This document shows positions 24,241 through 28,885 of a DNA stretch of 28,885 bases, one piece after another; the stretch's first letter is position 1; the number at the start of each line of letters is the position of its first letter. A model generated the notes under the pieces. The model worked only from the letters and a program-made list of their open reading frames with translations. It ran no database searches and was not told the origin of the DNA. The stretch spans positions 10,141,727 to 10,170,611 of the forward strand of contig NC_049987.1 of NCBI RefSeq assembly GCF_000003815.2. The letters run 5' to 3'. The position numbers were made by a program, and so were the translations under genes. The stretch comes from Branchiostoma floridae. Its lineage: Eukaryota; Chordata; Leptocardii; Amphioxiformes; Branchiostomatidae.

Positions 24241-26343
24241 TACACTAACGAAAGGCCCTATCTTCCCTGCGTAGAATCTACCCATTCTAGAGATTGCAGA
24301 CGCAGATCAGGACGTGTTATCAAACTAGCAAGATGATTCATGTACATATGAAACTACATTGACGCCATTACTCTAAAAAGTTGGACCAGATACGGAATGA
24401 ATGCGTCGATAAGACCGTAGGAGCCTGGGGGTAGCTGTGATAGATATTCTGTCTAAAACTCTATCACTCAACTTGCCGCTACAACAAAACACTTTGCACC
24501 TTCTCTGACACTTCCTGAAAATCGCTTCTGAAAGCGTCTGCCTGGCTTGATGAGATCACGTACAACAGCTGGCTTCGTTATCATTGAATATCCCAGGCAC
24601 CATTAAGTTTCCTTCAAAAGGCATTTTCACACGTCTGATGCGTGAGCTATTTTACAGTTTGGTCTTGACATTGAAATGGGTAAGAATCTCATTCTAAGAA
24701 ATGCAAACGGGCAAATTCAAAGAACTCGGAATGTTAACGAGATAGCACCAACCTTCAGGTGCCATGGAATTGGTTATTCTGACATCCATTATCCCTCGTT
24801 TCCTAAGGCTTTCACGTTGTCATACCGTCAGGGACTGTATATTGAAAGTAGTCACCTAAAGGAAAATGTGATAAACAAAAACTTTTTCCTTGAAGGAAGA
24901 ACTTCAAAACTGTCTAGCTAGCACCCTACTATAGCATGGAACAAAAACAAACGGAGAGTACTAAGTAATATGTTTGGCGGTGCAGAATACTTTGATAAAG
25001 AGCTTTAAATGGGATTTGACATTAAGAAGGATCCCATTGAAATGCAGTTACAAGTGCTTATCAATCATTACCATCGGGACCAAGGAAAACTTGTAACATT
25101 GAATATTCGTATTTTTTTCAATGCTAATACTTCCCCTTATGGCTGGAGTAAGAAATGGTCGAACCCATTGCCATCTAAGATGGACATACATATACTGGAA
25201 CAAACTTAACTATGTTAGTTTATTATTGCGATAACAATAACTATTTAAATTATTCTATATCTAACACCATCTAAGTCTCCAGTACATCTGAGATGCTATA
25301 GAAGAGTACTTTAGTATATCCATTGCAATTCTTCATACACGGATCCATGAGCAAGTAGGATTGGATAGCTCTCTCGAATATGTTCATCGGTTCTCCAATC
25401 CAGTTCCATCGACTTTAAGACTACTTTCTGGCCGTTATCGAGAGAAATGCTGATTTACGTCGTCGGCTCCATGTTGATATCGTTAAGCTGTGTCAATAAA
25501 ACCCTTACTCTAGCTCTAATAAGCACAAAGTTTCCCATTTTTGCCGTTATCGATCCCAGGAAATCTTGTTACTATCGGCTGTGTGGATTCTACGACTTCG
25601 AGACACGAACATCAACTATTATATTAGAAACTGTCTAGACAATTTTGAAGTTTGATACCAAAGAAGATGTTATGAAAGTCGGATTGAAATAGTTGGAAAA
25701 AGTAAATACATGTAATACTTATGATATTGAGTTGTCTTTTCGTGAACACTTGTGCTTAAAAGAAAACGCTTGCTCCCTTATCAAAAACTGATACAGACCA
25801 CATGCCGGTAGAACGGTCACAGAATTGGGGTTTAAAAGAGACGCGGGCCATAATACGTCTGATTCATGCCCATTGACCGAACCGTAATGCTGACAAATGG
25901 AATTTCGCGGGGGAACCATCTGTCTACGGGTCTCAGTACCACCGAAATCATGCACGCCACGTAGGACTTCAAGCCGGGATCAGTATGAATGATACACTTT
26001 AGAGCCAAACATATTGGACACTACTAGCGTGGCAATAGCATTATTGATCATCTTCATGGATCGTTCGTCTGAATTTCGGAAGAGAAATGTAACGTTATGT
26101 GGCAGTTCTTTTTGCATTGTAGATCCCAAGACTGTTATTGTCTTCACACATTGATTATCTTCACTGACATTGAGCATGATTCTTGTCAGACATATCGACA
26201 TTGAAAGTACAAAATTCAAGCTGTGATGTAGCTGCATTTATTGTATCATTATCATGTAAGTATAGTTGTAGCATATACAACGTACGAGCGGTGGAAGCAA
26301 AATCTCAGTGCTTAATTCTAATGCCCATTACACGAGGCGAAAG

Positions 26344-26600
26344 TGAGATCGCGTGGCGCAATCGACAGCGCCTTGGGCTCCGGCTCAAGAGGTCCTGAGT
26401 TCGAATCCTGCCGTGTCACCGATTGTGTGCTCTTGGGAAAGGCACTTTACACGACTTTCGTCACCTTACTCAGTTGTAAATGAGTACCTAGCTGCGGCTA
26501 GTGAAAGTGACAGGCCGTTGTGGTAGTGGCAGGCCTTAGGGGCATGTTCGGGCATGCGCACCCGCTATACACGTGTCAGGGGTAGAAGTAACTCCTTGCA
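26344..26600 (+). mobile_element. tRNA-derived SINE
   Basis: The head (26344-26420) is tRNA-like. It has an A box TGGCGCAATCGA (26354), a B box AGTTCGAATCC (26398-26408) at tRNA spacing, and GTGAGAT near the start able to pair with GTGTCAC near the end. An anticodon-arm-like TTGGG/CTCAA stem lies between them. The body begins at 26431 with CTTGGGAAAGGCACTTTACA and continues through GTAAATGAGTACCTAGC. I recognise this as resembling a central domain shared by many metazoan SINEs, though I cannot name the domain family with certainty. The 3' end is not marked by a clear tail or target duplication, so the end is approximate and similarity may run to about 26720. Confidence 0.8.
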
Positions 26601-27472
26601 TCCTTGGTCGGAAGTCCTCCTAGGAGACGCAAACTCCAAATAACAAAGGTGCCGTCTTACATAATTCTGTCCCTGTGAGACTTAGTGCGCCAGTAGACGA
26701 GAAGGTGGAGAAGGACGTGCTCATCTCTCCTTCACCTTAAACAAAGTCACGTGCAGGTAGACGGCTAGTAATAAATGTCTGTCTACCATTGTCTTCCGAG
26801 ACAGATGGATGCCAACATTTAACGAAGCATAGTGTGCCAATGCTATATGATACAACGTCTTTGTCTATCCGCATGATGCAATCATATTTCAATACAGAAA
26901 GCCCGAAGCTTATTTTCCATGAGTTGATTCCAGCTATATCTAATCTTTTTTTCAATATTCAATCAGTGGTATTTTCAAGACATGTCTGAAATGCTTCTTG
27001 CTGGTCTCCAGTATAGCAAGAACCTTTTTTTTCAGAAATCATAACTCTGAACGCGTTTGCATCTGTACCTGATTTCAATGTTGAATTATTTTCTTTTATT
27101 GCTACAAAATGATTATGACAGGTCAAATTATATCTATGAGAATGATGTTAATCTCTGGAGAAGCTGACATGTCAATTTCATGTCTATCTGCATGACAGCA
27201 ATAATCAGGTAAATATCAAAACTGTCGACATTACAGAAGATTAATAAAATAATGATTATGCATGCTTTCTAGTCTCGGGATAGTGGGCTTTTGCCAAATG
27301 CAAATACGAAACCCAAATCACTGTTCTAATAATTCAATGCACTTATAAGGTCATGTACCTGCCTTGCTCTAAAACATAGTAAAGGGTAAATTTAATCGAG
27401 AGACAAACTTTCTTTTTAACCTTTAATCAAATGTGATGACACACTATTGTACTTTCCATGTTTCCATGATAG

Positions 27473-27778
27473 TTCCCCCACCGAAAGCACCGACCATCTT
27501 TGGTGACAGGACACCCCGTACGGTAGGGCAGGGACTGGCCCTGACCTGTACCTCTGAAGGCGGGCGTCCTCTGCCGCAGCTTCAATGGTTCAACGGCACG
27601 CGACTCCACGTCATTCCGGCCACACAACAAAGTACAGAGGACCAAAAAGTTTCCCTGGACCTGGTCATACCGTTCCTCACTAGATGGGACAACGGCGCTA
27701 GGCTGACGTGCTCAGCAGACCAAGGCTTCCCCGGAGTCATCTCGCCACAAAACACATCTACCCGAATTAAAGTGCTGT
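27473..27778 (+). CDS. Exon 3: Ig domain 2 (C2-type)
   Basis: The exon is 306 bases, phase 1 at both ends, from the acceptor ending at 27472 to donor GTGAGT (27779). It encodes 102 residues, a complete Ig domain: Cys26 (ALTC), Trp39 (LQWFNG) and Cys80 (WDNGARLTC). The DNGARLTC pattern and the PPPKAPTIFGD start are typical of the CD80-like C2 domains that form Ig2 in nephrin, Kirrel and nectin-type proteins. Two N-glycosylation sequons are visible, NGT (41-43) and NTS (94-96), fitting an extracellular domain. The end, IKVL, leads directly into the YPPVV start of Ig3 in exon 4, as usual for tandem Ig repeats. The 54-residue Cys-Cys spacing is normal for a C2 set. Without splicing the frame closes at a TAA just after the donor. 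Confidence 0.93.
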
Positions 27779-28601
27779 GTGAGTAAATCCCTGTAGATGT
27801 CTTGTCCTTGAAGCGTTCCGTGTTGTAGAATTGAACCTGACAAAATTGATATACGACCTCCTCAGGCTTTTATACCCTAGCTTAATTCAACTGTATAAAA
27901 TAGGCTATCTCACATCAGAAACACTACAACCATGCAGCTTGATACATGTACAATGTCGGCAATGGTAGCAGGGGTGCTCGCGTAGATACGTATCATCGCC
28001 AGTCGCTCGTTGGGGAAGGTATAAAGTTTTGATAAGATTACATGTTCACTGATACCTGCAATGTATCGTAGGTTGGTAATCTAAACTTATCTAAAGTGAG
28101 GATGTTGGGTGATAAGAATATGCATGCCGCAGTTGCCATTGAGGGCCCGGTTTGGGTGTTTTTAACATGAAAATATCACGCCTAGCATGATACTTTATCC
28201 CTTTTTTGTTGTCAAATATTTGATAAGAATAAGGAGAACGTACGTTTGAATGTATTATTAGTAAAAATTCATCATTTGTGGGTTAAAGTTCACTCTCACC
28301 GCACTTGCGTCACTGTGGTGTTCGTTCAGTGCGCCACTGCTTTGTTATTTTCTCCGATTATCTTATGATTTAGATATATTGCATAATGCGTAAAAGTATG
28401 ACAAAGAAGACGACAAAATACACAAAAAGTAAGAAAATTCGTTCTATATCTGAAAATCGAACCCCGCAGTGACGCAAGCGGGACGCAAATGCAGTGAGAG
28501 TGCACCTTAATTAAGACGGCAGTTCAAATATCTATGTCCCACTCAAGTTTGTTTTAAAGAGGCATGAAGAAGTCATTGACCCAATCTTGCTTGTGTTGCA
28601 G
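27779..28601 (+). other. Intron 3 (823 bp)
   Basis: The intron runs from donor GTGAGT (27779) to the acceptor CTTGTGTTGCAG ending at 28601. Its first 500 bases hold nothing recognisable; its 3' part is largely a MITE copy, listed separately. Confidence 0.88.
28283..28510. mobile_element. TTAA-type MITE copy, 228 bp, exact TTAA flanks
   Basis: TTAA at 28283-28286 and 28507-28510 bracket an inverted-repeat element. The left arm reads TTCACTCTCACCGCACTTGC and then GTCACTGTGGTGTTCG. The right arm reads CGAACCCCGCAGTGACGCAA and ends GAGAGTGCACC. The right arm holds about 14 extra bases (GGGACGCAAAT region) that have no partner in the left arm. The interior aligns closely with the 22150 and 11618 copies (TTTTGTTATTTTCT, then TTATGATTTAGATAT, then GCGTAAAAGTATGAC). 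It ends 91 bases before exon 4. Confidence 0.85.
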
Positions 28602-28749
28602 ACCCCCCAGTTGTCAGGGTTCCAAAGATGTCCTTCAGCGTTTCCGAAGGAGGAGCTGCAAACCTGTCATGTTCAATAGACAGCAACCCACCGTCTAAAG
28701 TCATCTGGAGGAAAATCTCGGGAAGCTTGCCAACTTACAGCGAAACTAG
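28602..28749 (+). CDS. Exon 4: first half of Ig domain 3
   Basis: The exon is 148 bases, entered in phase 1 and left in phase 2, between acceptor TTGTGTTGCAG and donor GTCAGG (28750). It encodes the N-terminal half of an Ig domain: YPPVVRV, then SEGGAANLSC with the first core Cys at residue 24 of the exon, then KVIWRK with the core Trp at residue 36. NLS just before the Cys is a possible N-glycosylation sequon. The short Cys-Trp spacing fits a C2/I-set domain. The YPPVV start is common for third and later Ig domains in nephrin/Kirrel-like chains. Splitting this domain with a phase-2 intron, while Ig1 and Ig2 each occupy a single exon, is a visible difference within the gene. The second Cys must lie in exon 5 or later, beyond the window. 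Confidence 0.9.
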
Positions 28750-28862
28750 GTCAGGAAGTTTAGAACAACTCCATTAATACGTAGTTATTGATCTATATAT
28801 GGGTCGTTGTGTGAATCAATTATTGTGCGGTTCATGCAATGAATGCCTTCGTTTCAGTACAG

Positions 28863-28885
28863 TACCCTTAACATTGTTGAGTCAC
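28863..28885 (+). CDS. Exon 5 (start only): Ig domain 3 continuation
   Basis: Intron 4 is only 113 bp. Two acceptor AGs lie 5 bases apart, at 28857 (CGTTTCAG) and 28862 (TACAG). Using the second, the AG left over from exon 4 plus T gives Ser and the frame reads STLNIVES. This resembles the E-F strand region (L-x-I-x-x-V) that precedes the second Cys of Ig domains, and it parallels FNLLVRTARP in Ig1. Using the first, the frame reads STVPLTLLSH, which fits an Ig fold less well, although its acceptor has the better pyrimidine tract. I chose the second on protein grounds. The exon is cut by the window edge. Confidence 0.6.

Larger units (their letters stand above)
23475..27472 (+). other. Intron 2 (4.0 kb)
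   Basis: The intron runs from donor GTGAGT (23475) to the acceptor TTTCCATGATAG ending at 27472. Apart from the SINE and a dispersed direct repeat at 24067-24240, I see nothing recognisable in it. The open frames are short and domain-free. Confidence 0.85.

Noticed and set aside
26344-26420. Functional tRNA gene
   Set aside because: A and B boxes are good, but the acceptor and T stems have mismatches and the sequence continues into a SINE body.

Overview
The window looks like animal, probably invertebrate-deuterostome, nuclear DNA. A lancelet (Branchiostoma-type) genome is my best guess. The reasons are: short G+C-rich exons bounded by GT..AG splice sites, long A+T-richer introns, a tRNA-derived SINE, many small inverted-repeat (MITE-like) elements, and an immunoglobulin-superfamily gene of the nephrin/Kirrel type. 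There are no operons, ribosome binding sites or other prokaryotic signals, and nearly all open frames are chance intronic ORFs.

One gene is supported, on the + strand and running off the right edge. Exon 1 (4869-4929) encodes a start codon and a signal-peptide-like segment. After an 18.2 kb intron, exon 2 (23142-23474) encodes a complete N-terminal Ig domain. Exon 3 (27473-27778) encodes a second, C2-type Ig domain. Exon 4 (28602-28749) and the beginning of exon 5 (28863-28885) encode the first part of a third Ig domain. Introns 1-3 are phase 1 and intron 4, inside Ig3, is phase 2. The spliced reading frame stays open throughout. The product would be a secreted or membrane-anchored cell-adhesion/recognition protein whose C-terminal part, including any membrane anchor, lies outside the window.

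Region by region: 1-4868 is upstream non-coding sequence with one G+C-rich patch at 4344-4620. 4930-23141 is intron 1, which contains a TATA/initiator motif pair near its 5' end (5212-5248), a 121-bp perfect-TIR element with a 9-bp target duplication (6619-6739), a cluster of degraded TTAA-type MITEs (9485-12094), a second small TIR element (11187-11273), a degenerate telomere-like tract (19091-19422), a 57-bp-period tandem duplication, and two further MITE copies (22150-22401, 22805-22982). 23475-27472 is intron 2, with a SINE at about 26344-26600. 27779-28601 is intron 3, with another MITE copy ending 91 bp before exon 4.

The most interesting non-genic signal is the MITE family. At least eight degraded copies can be recognised by eye, all inside introns of this one gene. 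No undescribed multi-gene system is evident.
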